Part shown: one piece after another, positions 1 to 8,981 of the stretch | How the letters are laid out: every line of letters starts with the position of its first letter | Numbering within the stretch: position 1 is the first letter of the stretch | From: Bacillus sp. ISL-55 | Lineage (GTDB): Bacteria > Bacillota > Bacilli > Bacillales > Cytobacillaceae | Length of the DNA: 58,636 nucleotides | Assembly (NCBI RefSeq): GCF_018613155.1 | Contig: NZ_JAGGQU010000014.1 | Location: forward strand, 1 to 58,636 | Direction: 5' to 3' | The notes under the pieces: generated by a model | Seen by the model: only the letters and a program-made list of their open reading frames with translations | Databases searched by the model: none | Told to the model about the DNA's origin: nothing | Position numbers and translations under genes: made by a program

Positions 1-1422
1 ATCCATCATTCCACCGACCTGTGGCATCATCGGCATCTGACCCTGCATCATTCCTCCGACCTGAGGCATTTGATGCGGCATCTGGCCCTGCATCATTCCG
101 CCCACCTGTGGCATCTGGTTATTCATCATCCCGCCAACTTGCGGCATCTGAGGCATTGGCATTTCAGAAGATTCATCATCCATCATACCTCCGACCTGAG
201 GCATTTGCTGATTATCCATCATACCTCCGACTTGTGGCATTTGGTTATCCATCATTCCGCCAACCTGCGGCTGCATTGGCATCTGATCCATCGCACCAGC
301 TACCTGAGGCATGTATGGCATCTGCTGCGGATATCCCTGCTCATACGGCGGGCAGTAGCCTGGTCCAGGCATGACCGGCGAAATCGGCATACCGTGGAAG
401 ACTGGACCTGTCATTTGCGGAGCTGCATGATGAGGCATATTTTCCATAGCCGGGCTCAACGGCATTTGCATATTCGCAAAAGATGAAGATTCCATATCTT
501 CTGCCGGCATTGCCATGTTAGGCATCATTCCTGGATATTGTGAAACTCCCTGTACTTGTGGATAAGGCATTTGCTGGGTTCCTGGATAGCCATAAGCAGG
601 GCCTGACATGGAAGGCGCCCCTGGATAACAGTTATAAGGGTAAGGGATCATTGGCTGCTGGTAACCTCCTTGAATGAACGGCATCATGGATGGCGATTCA
701 TCCATAAAATTATTCTTTTCAATTTTTATCTCGGGCTTAATTTCATGCTTCACATTTGGTTTCATCTCAGTTTTCGGCAGCTGAGGTTTTACCTCTTGCT
801 TAACTTGTGGTTTGACCTGTTGCTTGACTGGAGCCTTTGCCTCTGGCTTCACTTCAGGCTTTACCTCTGGTTTTACTTCCGGGAAGATATTGTCTGGTTT
901 AGGCGGCAACTTCGGCTGTGGTTTTGGCTGTGGTTTTGGCTGTGGTTTTGGCTGCGGTTTTGGCTGCGGCTGCGGCGGCATCTGCATATTAGCCATATTC
1001 ATCATATAGTAATTGTTGATGTCAATCTCAGGCTTGATTTGTACCGGCATCTTCGGTTTATATGGTTTAACTGGCTCTTCCTTTGGAACAGGTTTAGGCA
1101 TTTCCACCTTCGGCTGTTCCTTAACTGGAGCCTCTTTTGGAACTTCTTTCTTCACTTCTGGCATTGGCATTGGTTTCTCTTTGGCAATCGGCATTTCCTT
1201 TTTGCCACCCATATTGATTTTTGCTTGAGGCGTTCCACCTGCGATTGGAGCTTCTTTCTTTACTGTTCCTCCAGCGGTTGGAACTTTTATTTTCATACCG
1301 GGCATAATCATATCAGGGTTGCTGAGCTGCGCGTTCATCTTTTTCAGCTCTTCAAAGTTCACGCCGTACTTCTTGGCGATCTTCCAAAGAGTATCCCCTT
1401 TCTGTACGATATGGATTTTCAC
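1..1422 (-). CDS. safA: SafA-like spore coat morphogenetic protein, LysM (3' end outside window)
   Basis: The frame is open from a GTG at 1422 to the window edge (474 codons), so the C-terminus is missing. GGAGGG precedes the GTG. Residues 1-45 form a LysM domain (IHIVQKGDTLWKIAKKYGV, then a conserved N and P), which binds peptidoglycan. Then come Lys/Pro/Glu-rich low-complexity stretches (KPQPKPQPK, VKPEVKPE) and a Met/Gln/Pro/Gly-rich region with about eight copies of a PQVGGMM unit. In B. subtilis SafA organises the inner coat and works with SpoVID, also encoded in this window. The position next to nadA matches B. subtilis. Plus-strand reading frames here are by-products of the biased composition. 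Alternative: another LysM coat protein, but synteny favours SafA. Confidence 0.9.
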   Translation of the reverse strand, partial: MKIHIVQKGDTLWKIAKKYGVNFEELKKMNAQLSNPDMIMPGMKIKVPTAGGTVKKEAPIAGGTPQAKINMGGKKEMPIAKEKPMPMPEVKKEVPKEAPVKEQPKVEMPKPVPKEEPVKPYKPKMPVQIKPEIDINNYYMMNMANMQMPPQPQPKPQPKPQPKPQPKPQPKLPPKPDNIFPEVKPEVKPEVKPEAKAPVKQQVKPQVKQEVKPQLPKTEMKPNVKHEIKPEIKIEKNNFMDESPSMMPFIQGGYQQPMIPYPYNCYPGAPSMSGPAYGYPGTQQMPYPQVQGVSQYPGMMPNMAMPAEDMESSSFANMQMPLSPAMENMPHHAAPQMTGPVFHGMPISPVMPGPGYCPPYEQGYPQQMPYMPQVAGAMDQMPMQPQVGGMMDNQMPQVGGMMDNQQMPQVGGMMDDESSEMPMPQMPQVGGMMNNQMPQVGGMMQGQMPHQMPQVGGMMQGQMPMMPQVGGMMD

Positions 1423-1552
1423 TCTGATTCCCTCCTATGGCATAAGTCCATATATTCTATGTTGGTGTGGGCAAATTGCTAACAATCTTCAGAAAAACTT
1501 ATGCTTCTATGTAAATAAATATGTTTTTCAGCATAAGATTAAGCTTTTCCCA

Positions 1553-1583
1553 TAAAAAAAATCCTCCCCGGCCCGGGAAGGAT
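1553..1583 (-). terminator. Rho-independent terminator of nadBCA
   Basis: Read on the minus strand, AATCCTTCCCGG and GGGAGGATT form a GC-rich stem followed by seven T. It lies just after the nadA stop and separates the nad operon from safA. Confidence 0.85.
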
Positions 1584-1589
1584 TCCATT

Positions 1590-2696
1590 TTATGATTGTT
1601 CAAGCATGCGGTTTAGGGCCAGCTTCGCATTAAATGCTGTTTCTTCATCCACTTTTATAAGATTAATTTCCTGCCCCTGGACAACCGAATCGAGACTCCA
1701 GGCAAGATGCTGCAAATCGATTCTATTCATTGTCAGGCACGGGCACATATGCGGGTTCAAAGAAATGATCTGCTTATCAGGGTGTTGAGAAATCAGGCGG
1801 TTCACCAGATTCATTTCTGTTCCGACCGCCCATGATGAGCCTGCAGGGGAAGCTTCTATTGCTTCAATAATGTAATTCGTCGATCCTGCCATGTCAGCTA
1901 GTGCCACAACCTCGTGGCGGCATTCTGGATGGACAATGACTTTCATATCAGGATATGTTGACCTGACATCCGCGATATTCTCCACTGTAAAATTCTCATG
2001 AACAGAGCAATGTCCCTTCCAGAGGATGACCTTTACTTTTTCGAGCGGGCCATCGTACTCGAGAATATTTTCAATCGGATTATAAACGGCCATTTCGTCC
2101 AGGCCGATTCCAATGTTAAAAGCTGTATTCCTCCCTAAATGCTGATCTGGAAGGAAAAGCAGGCGTTCTTTTTTTGAAAATGCCCAGCGCACCATCTTCT
2201 CGGCGTTAGAGGAAGTCACAGTCGCACCCCCATTGGCTCCGACAAAGGATTTAATCGCTGCTGTCGAATTCACGTACGTCAACGGCAAAATGGTGTCGCC
2301 AAACAACACCTGAAGGAACTCCCACGCTCTTTCGGTCTGGTATATATCAGCCATATCCGCCATGGAGCAGCCAGCCCTCATATCCGGCAAATGGACCTTC
2401 TGGCTTTCAGTTGTTAAAATATCTGCCGTCTCAGCCATGAAATGGACGCCGCAGAACACGATATGCTCCGCTTTCCTGTTATCTGCAGAAAGCTGCGCGA
2501 GCTTCAAAGAATCACCTGTCGCATCGGCAAATTGGATGACTTCATCTTTTTGATAGTGATGCCCCGGGATAAAGAGCTTCTCGCCCATCTTCTCCTTAAT
2601 GCTTTTGATCATGTCTTCAAGTTCCTGGACAGACATGTTTTTGTACTTTTCAGGAAGCATCCTGGACTTAGCTTCGAGCGTCTCCAATATATTCAT
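1590..2696 (-). CDS. nadA: Quinolinate synthase A
   Basis: This 368-aa protein condenses iminoaspartate with dihydroxyacetone phosphate to give quinolinate, the second step of de novo NAD synthesis. It needs a [4Fe-4S] cluster. Candidate cluster cysteines are in [22 protein letters not shown] and [11 protein letters not shown]. The motif GHHYQKDEV near the N-terminus is typical of NadA. The length matches the long Bacillus type. The start lies inside the 3' end of nadC (29-bp overlap), so the two are probably translationally coupled. It is the last gene of nadB-nadC-nadA. Confidence 0.97.
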   Translation of the reverse strand: MNILETLEAKSRMLPEKYKNMSVQELEDMIKSIKEKMGEKLFIPGHHYQKDEVIQFADATGDSLKLAQLSADNRKAEHIVFCGVHFMAETADILTTESQKVHLPDMRAGCSMADMADIYQTERAWEFLQVLFGDTILPLTYVNSTAAIKSFVGANGGATVTSSNAEKMVRWAFSKKERLLFLPDQHLGRNTAFNIGIGLDEMAVYNPIENILEYDGPLEKVKVILWKGHCSVHENFTVENIADVRSTYPDMKVIVHPECRHEVVALADMAGSTNYIIEAIEASPAGSSWAVGTEMNLVNRLISQHPDKQIISLNPHMCPCLTMNRIDLQHLAWSLDSVVQGQEINLIKVDEETAFNAKLALNRMLEQS

Positions 2697-3549
2697 ATTG
2701 TAAATCCCCTTTCTTATCTGCCATCACTTTTGCGCTGATATCCAAAGATTTTACGGAATGGGTAAGAAACCCAAGCGAAATATAGTCCACACCACAATCA
2801 CTGTAGCTATGGAGGTTATCTAGTGTGATGCCTCCAGATGCCTCTGTTAAAATTCCTGCAGGCACATTATTAATCCAATCCTTGATCTGGTCAGGGTGCC
2901 TGTTGTCGAACATGATGCAGTCAACCTTTGAAGCAATTGCTTCCAGAAGCTGGTCCTTCGTTTCAATCTCAACCTCGACCTTCACCATATGCCCAAGATT
3001 TGACCTTACTGCTTCAACGGCATTGCTGATTGAGCCCGCGAATGAGATGTGGTTATCCTTGATCATCACAGCGTCATACAACCCATAACGATGGTTGAAG
3101 CCGCCGCCGCAACGGACTGCATATTTCTCAAGCATCCTGAGACCCGGGGTAGTTTTACGCGTATCACAGATTCTCGTTTTCGCGCTGTCTAATACTTTGA
3201 CAGCCTCATTCGTTTTCGTCGCAATCCCGCTCATCCGCTGAACAAGGTTAAGGACGACTCTTTCTGCTTTTAGCAAACCGGAAACCCTGCCGTGGATCAA
3301 GGCAAGTTCCTGGCCCTTCACAACTTTCTCTCCATCTTTCACTTTCAGGGTAATCTGACTGCTCTCATCAAGCAGCCGGAAGCCTGTATGGATGATTTGC
3401 TCGCCACAGAAAATCCCTTCATCCTTAGCGATCAAAACGAGGTTTCCTCTATTTTTATTTCCGAAAATCAGTTCACTGGTGACATCTCGTTCACCAATAT
3501 CTTCAATAAAAAATTGTTCAAGTAGCAAGCGCAGTTTGATTGAATTCAT
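2668..3549 (-). CDS. nadC: Nicotinate-nucleotide pyrophosphorylase (carboxylating)
   Basis: NadC converts quinolinate and PRPP to nicotinate mononucleotide. The start [14 protein letters not shown] at 3549 was chosen because AAAGGATGG lies a suitable distance upstream; an ATG three codons earlier has no spacing for a ribosome binding site. Visible family motifs are [12 protein letters not shown] at the N-terminus, [25 protein letters not shown] and KDNHI. At 293 aa it has the usual length. It overlaps nadB upstream and nadA downstream, so the three genes form one tightly packed operon. Confidence 0.96.
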   Translation of the reverse strand: MNSIKLRLLLEQFFIEDIGERDVTSELIFGNKNRGNLVLIAKDEGIFCGEQIIHTGFRLLDESSQITLKVKDGEKVVKGQELALIHGRVSGLLKAERVVLNLVQRMSGIATKTNEAVKVLDSAKTRICDTRKTTPGLRMLEKYAVRCGGGFNHRYGLYDAVMIKDNHISFAGSISNAVEAVRSNLGHMVKVEVEIETKDQLLEAIASKVDCIMFDNRHPDQIKDWINNVPAGILTEASGGITLDNLHSYSDCGVDYISLGFLTHSVKSLDISAKVMADKKGDLQYEYIGDARS

Positions 3550-5134
3550 GCTTACCATCCTTTACGTGTTTTCGTTGATGGATGATTTGTTTCTTCATCC
3601 AATTGGCGTTATCTTCATGGGGAAAATCTTTCCGATAGTGCCCTCCCCTGCTCTCTGTTCTTTCCAAAGCTGACTGGGTGATTAAAGAGGCGGTGATATA
3701 CATGAACAGCCTATTTAACTCAGATGGCTGCAAATGGTCCAGGCTAGACTTCAGCCATTGGTCCAGGTTGAACTGATCAAGCCATTCATTCTGTAAAGTC
3801 AGCAACTCCTTAGTACGGACAATTCCTGTCCGGTCCATCATTGTTTGTTTTAGTGAGTCGATGTCAGGAAGATCGCCTCCGGATACATTTTGATTCATGT
3901 TGACTTCTCTTTTGGCAGCTTGGTAATGAATTTCCGTAATTCTTCCTGCTTCTCTGCTGGCAGCTTGATGGCTGTTGATCCAATCAGCAAGATTGCCGCC
4001 AACAAACATACCTTCCAATAAGGAATTGCTGGCCAGTCTATTTGCTCCGTGGATTCCTGTACATGCCGCTTCACCAATCGCATACAGTCCGGGAATACTG
4101 GTTCGGCCCTGCAAATCGGTCTTTATCCCGCCCATGATAAAATGGCTGCCAGGCACAACAGGAATTAAGCCTTTACGAATATCTATCCCACGCTCAGAAC
4201 AAAGCTTGCTGATCGTTGGGAAGCGGCTGCTGAAATCAGGGAGGTTTGTGATATCTAAATAAATTTGAATTCCTCTTCGCGAGTAGTCATAAATAGTTTG
4301 GGAGACAATATGCCGCGGTGCCAGATCCTTCAAAGGATGAACACCCTCCATGATCCGCTTGCCTTCAACAGTCACCAATACGGCCCCTTCACCCCTAACC
4401 GCTTCAGATATTAGGCCTCTCGTCTTTCCATTTACATAAAGAAGTGTGGGGTGAAACTGGACAAATTCCATATCGGCCAGCTCAGCACCTGCCATGTAAG
4501 CCAGTGCCATTCCATCACCGGTTGCTGTTTCAGCATTGGAAGTGAAGGCAAAGACTTGCCCACAGCCCCCCGTAGCAAGGACTACATGTGGAGCAAGATA
4601 TACCTCATTCGTTCCATCAGGGAGTTTCGCTTTCACACCTATACAACGAGTTGCATCGCTTTCTATCAATAGCTCATACACAAATGCGGACTGTTCAATT
4701 GAAATATTGCCATCCAGGTTCGAGAGCAAAAAGTCGACCATATGCTTACCAGTCGCATCGCCTCCGCTATGGACAATCCTCTTTTCACTATGAGCTCCTT
4801 CCATCCCCAGCATCAATTTTCCATCTGCATCTTCATCAAAACGGCAGCCTGATTTCCATAATCCTTTAATCAACTCCGGTGCTTTTTTGGTGATTTCAAG
4901 TACAGCCTCAGAGTTATTATGGTGAGCTCCTGCTTCCATTGTGTCGAGATAATGAAAGTAAGGGTCATCGCCTGGTGCAACCGCCGCTGCAACCCCGCCT
5001 TGCGCAAGATAAGAATTTCCTGCTGTCAGTTCCTTTTTTGTGAGAATAATCACATTTAAACTCTTTGCTAATTGATTGGCCAATTGAAGTGCAGCAATCC
5101 CGCTGCCAACAATGATTACATCTGATTGTTTCAT
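3518..5134 (-). CDS. nadB: L-aspartate oxidase
   Basis: NadB oxidises L-aspartate to iminoaspartate with FAD, the first step of de novo NAD synthesis. The start MKQSDVIIVG at 5134 has AGGAGG ten bases upstream and gives 538 aa, close to the B. subtilis protein; an in-frame codon 54 bp upstream has no such site. The N-terminal VIIVGSGIAALQLA is the FAD dinucleotide-binding loop. SYLAQGGVAAA, HPLKDLAPRH and GEAACTGIHGANRLASNS are typical of the succinate dehydrogenase/fumarate reductase flavoprotein family. It is first in the nadBCA operon, probably repressed by NadR at the site at 5157-5172. Confidence 0.97.
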   Translation of the reverse strand: MKQSDVIIVGSGIAALQLANQLAKSLNVIILTKKELTAGNSYLAQGGVAAAVAPGDDPYFHYLDTMEAGAHHNNSEAVLEITKKAPELIKGLWKSGCRFDEDADGKLMLGMEGAHSEKRIVHSGGDATGKHMVDFLLSNLDGNISIEQSAFVYELLIESDATRCIGVKAKLPDGTNEVYLAPHVVLATGGCGQVFAFTSNAETATGDGMALAYMAGAELADMEFVQFHPTLLYVNGKTRGLISEAVRGEGAVLVTVEGKRIMEGVHPLKDLAPRHIVSQTIYDYSRRGIQIYLDITNLPDFSSRFPTISKLCSERGIDIRKGLIPVVPGSHFIMGGIKTDLQGRTSIPGLYAIGEAACTGIHGANRLASNSLLEGMFVGGNLADWINSHQAASREAGRITEIHYQAAKREVNMNQNVSGGDLPDIDSLKQTMMDRTGIVRTKELLTLQNEWLDQFNLDQWLKSSLDHLQPSELNRLFMYITASLITQSALERTESRGGHYRKDFPHEDNANWMKKQIIHQRKHVKDGKHEFNQTALAT

Positions 5135-5156
5135 ATAATGATAGCCTCCTGGATTA

Positions 5157-5203
5157 ACAGGTGTCTTGACATATATATTTACACACATTTACACTATTGA
5201 CAA
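5157..5203. promoter_or_regulatory. Divergent nadB / nifS promoter region with candidate NadR operator
   Basis: On the plus strand ACAGGTGTCTTGACAT (5157-5172) contains a perfect -35 TTGACA (5166-5171), with TACACT 18 bp downstream as a possible -10 for nifS. On the minus strand TTGTCA (5198-5203) could be the -35 for nadB. From memory, GTGTCTTGACA resembles the NadR/NiaR (YrxA) operator of Bacillales, and it sits where that operator is expected. A nifS transcript starting here would carry a leader of about 540 nt that includes the 52-bp array. This is inference from sequence only. Confidence 0.55.
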
Positions 5204-5251
5204 GAACTTTTATTTTGCCAGAGGAGAAAGCAAGCACTGCACAGAGTGTAT

Positions 5252-5680
5252 GCTTGTGACCGTGATAGGAGTGAGAGACAGTTTTCGGGCACAAGTTGTC
5301 TCTTCTTGTGACCGTGATTCGATAGAAAGGCAGATTTAGGGCACAAGTTGCCTCTTCTTGTGACCGTAATCCGATAGAAAGGCAGATTTGGGGCACAAGT
5401 TGCCTCTTCTTGTGACCGTAATCCGATAGAAAGACAGATTTCGGGCACAAGTTGCTTCATCTTGTGACCGTGAATTGATAGAAACGCAGATTTGGGGCAC
5501 AAGTTTTCTCTTCTTGTGACCGTGAATTGATAGAAAGGAAGATTTGGGGCACAAGTTTTCTCTTCTTGTGACCGTGAATCGATAGAAAGGCAGTTTTCGG
5601 GCACAAGTTGCCTCTTCTTGTGACCGTGAATCGATAGAAAGACAGTTTTCGGGCACAAGTTGAAACTTCTTGTGATTGTA
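5252..5680. repeat. Tandem array, 52-bp period, hairpin-forming (array 1)
   Basis: Nine copies of CTTGTGA start at exactly 5253 + 52n (n=0-8), and eight copies of GCACAAG at 5289 + 52n (n=0-7). In each unit GGGCACAAG and CTTGTGACC are inverted repeats around a 9-nt loop (TTGCCTCTT or similar). The rest of the unit is GTGAATCGATAGAAAGGCAG-like with scattered substitutions. The first unit is degenerate. The reading frames that cross this area are artefacts: 52 is not a multiple of three, so each unit shifts frame. The array fills the gap between the nadB promoter and nifS. There is no T-tract, so the hairpins are not ordinary terminators. Confidence 0.95.
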
Positions 5681-5743
5681 AGCCAAGAACAATTCAAATC
5701 TTCGAGTACAAGCAAGATATAAAAGTTGAACAGGAGCGAACCT

Positions 5744-6883
5744 ATGAAATATTTCGATTACGCGGCGACATGCCCGCTTGACCGGGAAGCGGCAGATATT
5801 TATATCCAGGCATCCACAAAGTACTTTGGGAATAGTCAAAGTCTCCATGAAGCTGGCAGTGCTTCTGCTAATCTTTTGGAGAGCTGCAGACAGGAATTTT
5901 CGCGCTTGCTTGGTGTTGATCAGGCGGGGATTTATTTTACAGGCGGAGGATCTGAAGCGAATTATCTTGGGATTATGGCGCTCCTCTCTGCCAAAAGAAA
6001 ACAAGGCAATCATATTATTACTGGGGGTGCTGAACATTCCTCCGTCTATAATTTGATGAAAAAGCTTGAAGGAGAAGGATGGGATATCACATACCTCCCA
6101 TTGAACGCAAATGGCAAAATTGAGCTTGCGAATTTCATCGAAGCTGTCCGACCTGAAACTGTGCTCGTTTCGATTCAGCATGGCAACCCAGAAGTCGGAA
6201 CAATCCAGCCAATCATCAAAATGGCTGATTATTGCCGCTCTAAAGATATACTGATTCACACGGACTGCGTGCAGACCTTCGGAAAAATTCCAGTTGCCCC
6301 GCTGGCCAGCTGTGTAGATGCCCTTTCGATTTCAGGGCATAAGTTTTACGGACCTAAAGGAACTGGAGCGGCATATGTAAATCCCAAGCTTGCCTGGAAA
6401 CCTTATATTGATGGAACTGTACATGAAAAAGGATTCAGGCCTGGCACGGTCAATGTCCCGGGAATCGCAGCGATGACCGCAGCAGCGCAAAAAGCACATT
6501 CTCTCATGGATACAGAAACGAAAAGAGTTAATAAACTGAGAGAGGCTCTTATCGATTCCCTTTCAGAAGTCAGGGAGTCAATCGGGATTTTTGGAACAGA
6601 GGGGGATGAACAGCTTCCAGGTATTTTGGGAATGGCGATAAAAGGACTCGAGGGACAATATGTCCTGCTTGAATGCAATCGCAATGGATTTGCGATTTCA
6701 ACCGGCACAGCTTGTCATACCGGCATGCTTTCACCTGCGAAGACCATGTCTGCAATGGGTATTAACGGCAAACCAGCAAAGGAATTTTTCAGAATTTCTT
6801 TCGGGAGGGAAACGCAGCAGGAAGATGCTGTCAATCTAGGGAAAATGCTTGCAGCAATCATCAAACAGGTCCCGGTCGTTTAA
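5744..6883 (+). CDS. nifS: NifS/IscS-type cysteine desulfurase linked to NAD synthesis
   Basis: This PLP enzyme takes sulfur from cysteine. Its place beside nadBCA suggests it builds or repairs the NadA Fe-S cluster, as proposed for B. subtilis nifS. The start MKYFDYAATCPLD at 5744 has AGGAG seven bases upstream; a TTG six codons earlier overlaps that site. The protein is 379 aa. SISGHKFYGPKGTG carries the PLP lysine, GAEHSSVYNLM the N-terminal PLP site, and STGTACHTGM the catalytic cysteine. It is divergent from nadB and followed by nadR 59 bp downstream, so nifS-nadR is a likely operon. Confidence 0.93.
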   Translation: MKYFDYAATCPLDREAADIYIQASTKYFGNSQSLHEAGSASANLLESCRQEFSRLLGVDQAGIYFTGGGSEANYLGIMALLSAKRKQGNHIITGGAEHSSVYNLMKKLEGEGWDITYLPLNANGKIELANFIEAVRPETVLVSIQHGNPEVGTIQPIIKMADYCRSKDILIHTDCVQTFGKIPVAPLASCVDALSISGHKFYGPKGTGAAYVNPKLAWKPYIDGTVHEKGFRPGTVNVPGIAAMTAAAQKAHSLMDTETKRVNKLREALIDSLSEVRESIGIFGTEGDEQLPGILGMAIKGLEGQYVLLECNRNGFAISTGTACHTGMLSPAKTMSAMGINGKPAKEFFRISFGRETQQEDAVNLGKMLAAIIKQVPVV

Positions 6884-6942
6884 CTTCAAGCTGATTTTAT
6901 GGTAAAATTCTCGAATGAAGAAGTCGAAGGAGAGATCGGAAT

Positions 6943-7482
6943 ATGAAGGAACCCACGAAAATTCTCGGAGATGAACGGCGGGCCTACATCCTGAAACGTC
7001 TGCAGGAAAGCAGTGAGCCTATAACCGGAGGCGAGCTTTCGGCGATAACGAATGTAAGCCGACAGGTCATTGTTGGCGATATTACCTTGCTTAAAGCCAA
7101 AAACGAACCAATCATTGCTACCAGCCAGGGATATCTATATATGCATGCATCACGTCCTTCAGCAGCGGAAAGAACCATTGCCGTCTCCCATGGCCCTGAA
7201 AGGACAGAAGAAGAACTCCTGCTTCTTGTCGATCACGGAGTAACCGTAAAAGACGTAAAGATTGAGCATCCTGTGTATGGGGATTTAACAGCTTCCATCA
7301 TGGTGTCCAATCGAAACGAAGTAAAACAATTCATGGAAAAAATCAGAGCCACCAAAGCTTCCTATTTATCAGAGTTAACGGACGGAATCCACTTGCACAC
7401 AATTTCTGCTCCGACGGAAAAAGCGCTGGATGCAGCAGAAGAAACGCTAAGAAAAGAAAAATTACTTATTGATTTAGAATAG
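6943..7482 (+). CDS. nadR: Transcriptional repressor of NAD biosynthesis (NiaR/YrxA family)
   Basis: The 179-aa protein has an N-terminal winged helix (about residues 10-65; ERRAYILKRLQESSEPITG, then SRQVIVGDI) and a C-terminal 3H domain named for three conserved histidines, here SHGPERTEEELLL, VKIEHPVYGDL and DGIHLHTI. The family senses nicotinic acid and represses nadBCA and nifS in B. subtilis. AAGGAG lies upstream of the ATG. It ends just before a bidirectional terminator shared with the convergent pheA. The symbol nadR here means the Bacillus repressor, not the unrelated enterobacterial NadR. Confidence 0.93.
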   Translation: MKEPTKILGDERRAYILKRLQESSEPITGGELSAITNVSRQVIVGDITLLKAKNEPIIATSQGYLYMHASRPSAAERTIAVSHGPERTEEELLLLVDHGVTVKDVKIEHPVYGDLTASIMVSNRNEVKQFMEKIRATKASYLSELTDGIHLHTISAPTEKALDAAEETLRKEKLLIDLE

Positions 7483-7487
7483 AAATC

Positions 7488-7520
7488 AAAAAAAATCCAT
7501 CACATATGATGGATTTTTTT
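7488..7520. terminator. Bidirectional terminator between nadR and pheA
   Basis: AAATCCATC and GATGGATTT form a stem with runs of A on the left and T on the right, so it can end transcription from both convergent units. Confidence 0.85.
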
Positions 7521-8361
7521 ATATCTTATAGCTCGAATAGCTTCCAAGCATTTTAACAGTGCAGCCTAATGCCTCCAGTTCAGCAATGGATCCTGGAATC
7601 AAAACATCATCCATTTTCAAATTAATATCGATAATGAAAAAGTATTTTCCCAACCCTGTTTTCATTGGGCGCGATTCAATTTTGGACAGATTGAGCTTCC
7701 GCCATGAGAAAGCAGATAAAACCTGGTGCAGTGCTCCTGCCCGATCCGAAGGCAGTGTAATCATCAAACTTGTCTTGGTCTCTTCGGTTGGAGCCATGTA
7801 AATGTCATGCCCTTCCTTCGCCAGCACAGCAAATACGGTATGGTTATAGCTGTAATCATGGACATTTTGCTCAGCCAGAGCTAAACCGTACTCCTCAGCT
7901 GCAAGGCTATTAGCGATTGCGGCGATGTTCCGGTCAGGATGGCTCTGTACATACCTAGCCGCTGCTGCTGTGGATGACATATGTTCAAGAGGAATTCCCT
8001 TGTATTCTTTATGTAAAAATTTATGGCACTGTGCTAGTGCATGTGGATGGCTGCAAATCAATTCAGCTTCCTTCCACTGTTCGATATGATTCCGATGAAC
8101 CAGCAGATGCTGCCTGATTGGCACCACCGCTTCCCCTACAATCTGGAGGTCTGTTTCATGGACTAAATAATCGATTGTGACATTTACTGAACCCTCGATG
8201 GAGTTTTCCAGCGGTACGATGGCTGCATCGATTTCTCCTGCTGAAGCAGCATCCATGCATTCTGGTATACTCACAAACGGAATTCTCTTAGCCTCTTTAA
8301 ACAATTGCCGGGCAGCATAGTCTGTAAATGTTGCTTCCGGTCCAAGATAACCAATATTCAA
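7519..8361 (-). CDS. pheA: Prephenate dehydratase
   Basis: PheA converts prephenate to phenylpyruvate in phenylalanine synthesis. NIGYLGPEATFTDYAA is the N-terminal family signature. Catalytic-domain motifs PLENSIEGSVN and SSTAAAARYV follow, then a C-terminal ACT domain (SLMITLPSDRAGALHQVLSA, then LSKIESRPMKTGLGKYFF, including the ESRP motif) for phenylalanine feedback. It is a stand-alone enzyme with no chorismate mutase domain. The start is uncertain: GGGGGAG directly abuts ATG at 8367 but is well spaced from TTG at 8361, which gives 280 aa. It lies downstream of pheB. Confidence 0.95.
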   Translation of the reverse strand: MNIGYLGPEATFTDYAARQLFKEAKRIPFVSIPECMDAASAGEIDAAIVPLENSIEGSVNVTIDYLVHETDLQIVGEAVVPIRQHLLVHRNHIEQWKEAELICSHPHALAQCHKFLHKEYKGIPLEHMSSTAAAARYVQSHPDRNIAAIANSLAAEEYGLALAEQNVHDYSYNHTVFAVLAKEGHDIYMAPTEETKTSLMITLPSDRAGALHQVLSAFSWRKLNLSKIESRPMKTGLGKYFFIIDINLKMDDVLIPGSIAELEALGCTVKMLGSYSSYKI

Positions 8362-8393
8362 GCTCATCTCCCCCTGCTACAAAACACTCTGTT

Positions 8394-8846
8394 TTAAGCA
8401 CCAGATCCAAGTACTTCAACTTTTTCTACGAATTCCAGTCTTTTCAGCCTTGCGAGCATCTCATCCATTTCGACTCTCATTTCGGTGACATTCAAGCTTA
8501 GCGTTACATTCGCCCTGCTTTGCAGAGGAATGGTCTGATGGATGGTCAGAACATTGCAGCCAGTAGCAGCAACCGTACTCAGCAGCTCAGAAAGCGTACC
8601 AGACCGATCTTCAAGCTGGAAAAACAGCGTAATGATCCTTTCCTTCACGATTGTATGGAAAGGAAAGACCGTATCACGGTACTTATAAAATGCACTCCGG
8701 CTCAAGTCAACCCTTTGCACTGCATCCCAGACCGACTCTGCTTTACCACGTTCGATCAATTCCTTTGCCTCGAGCGTTTTCTTCATCGCCTCAGGCAGGA
8801 CATCCTCACGAACAAGGTAAAACTTACTATCTTGATTTTGCTTCAT
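8394..8846 (-). CDS. pheB: ACT domain protein PheB
   Basis: This 150-aa protein matches B. subtilis PheB, a short protein paired with Phe[21 protein letters not shown] opens it, a helix-turn-helix-like [16 protein letters not shown] is in the middle, and a C-terminal ACT domain ([19 protein letters not shown]) runs to EVLGSGA. Its biochemical role is poorly defined. Sensing amino acids through the ACT domain is inferred. The start at ATG 8846 or GTG 8855 cannot be settled; GGTGGTGGAG lies just upstream of the ATG. Confidence 0.9.
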   Translation of the reverse strand: MKQNQDSKFYLVREDVLPEAMKKTLEAKELIERGKAESVWDAVQRVDLSRSAFYKYRDTVFPFHTIVKERIITLFFQLEDRSGTLSELLSTVAATGCNVLTIHQTIPLQSRANVTLSLNVTEMRVEMDEMLARLKRLEFVEKVEVLGSGA

Positions 8847-8981
8847 CTCCACCACCCCATCCGAATGCCAGCCTTTTTTTATTTTTACTTTTAAAAAGAA
8901 CCATTTCGTAAAACAACCATTTTTAAAGATGAAAGCCGATTAACCTGTGCTGGCTAATCGACCTTCTAAAATCATTTAAGC

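Noticed and set aside
21-1555. Open plus-strand frames rich in His, Leu, Phe or Trp across 21-1555
   Set aside because: They lie opposite safA, whose Met/Gln/Pro-rich coding strand leaves the complementary frames open. They have no ribosome binding sites or recognisable domains.
5252-5680. Riboswitch or T-box before nifS
   Set aside because: No T-box sequence, no terminator and simple tandem units.
5154-6259. Minus-strand frames with repeating CPKSxFLS.HGHKK peptides
   Set aside because: They are translations of array 1. The 52-bp unit shifts frame each copy and similar peptides appear in all three frames, so this is not protein selection.
8925-8968. Terminator between obg and pheB
   Set aside because: CGATTA/TAATCG could pair, but the stem is short and the T tract is poor, so I did not call it.
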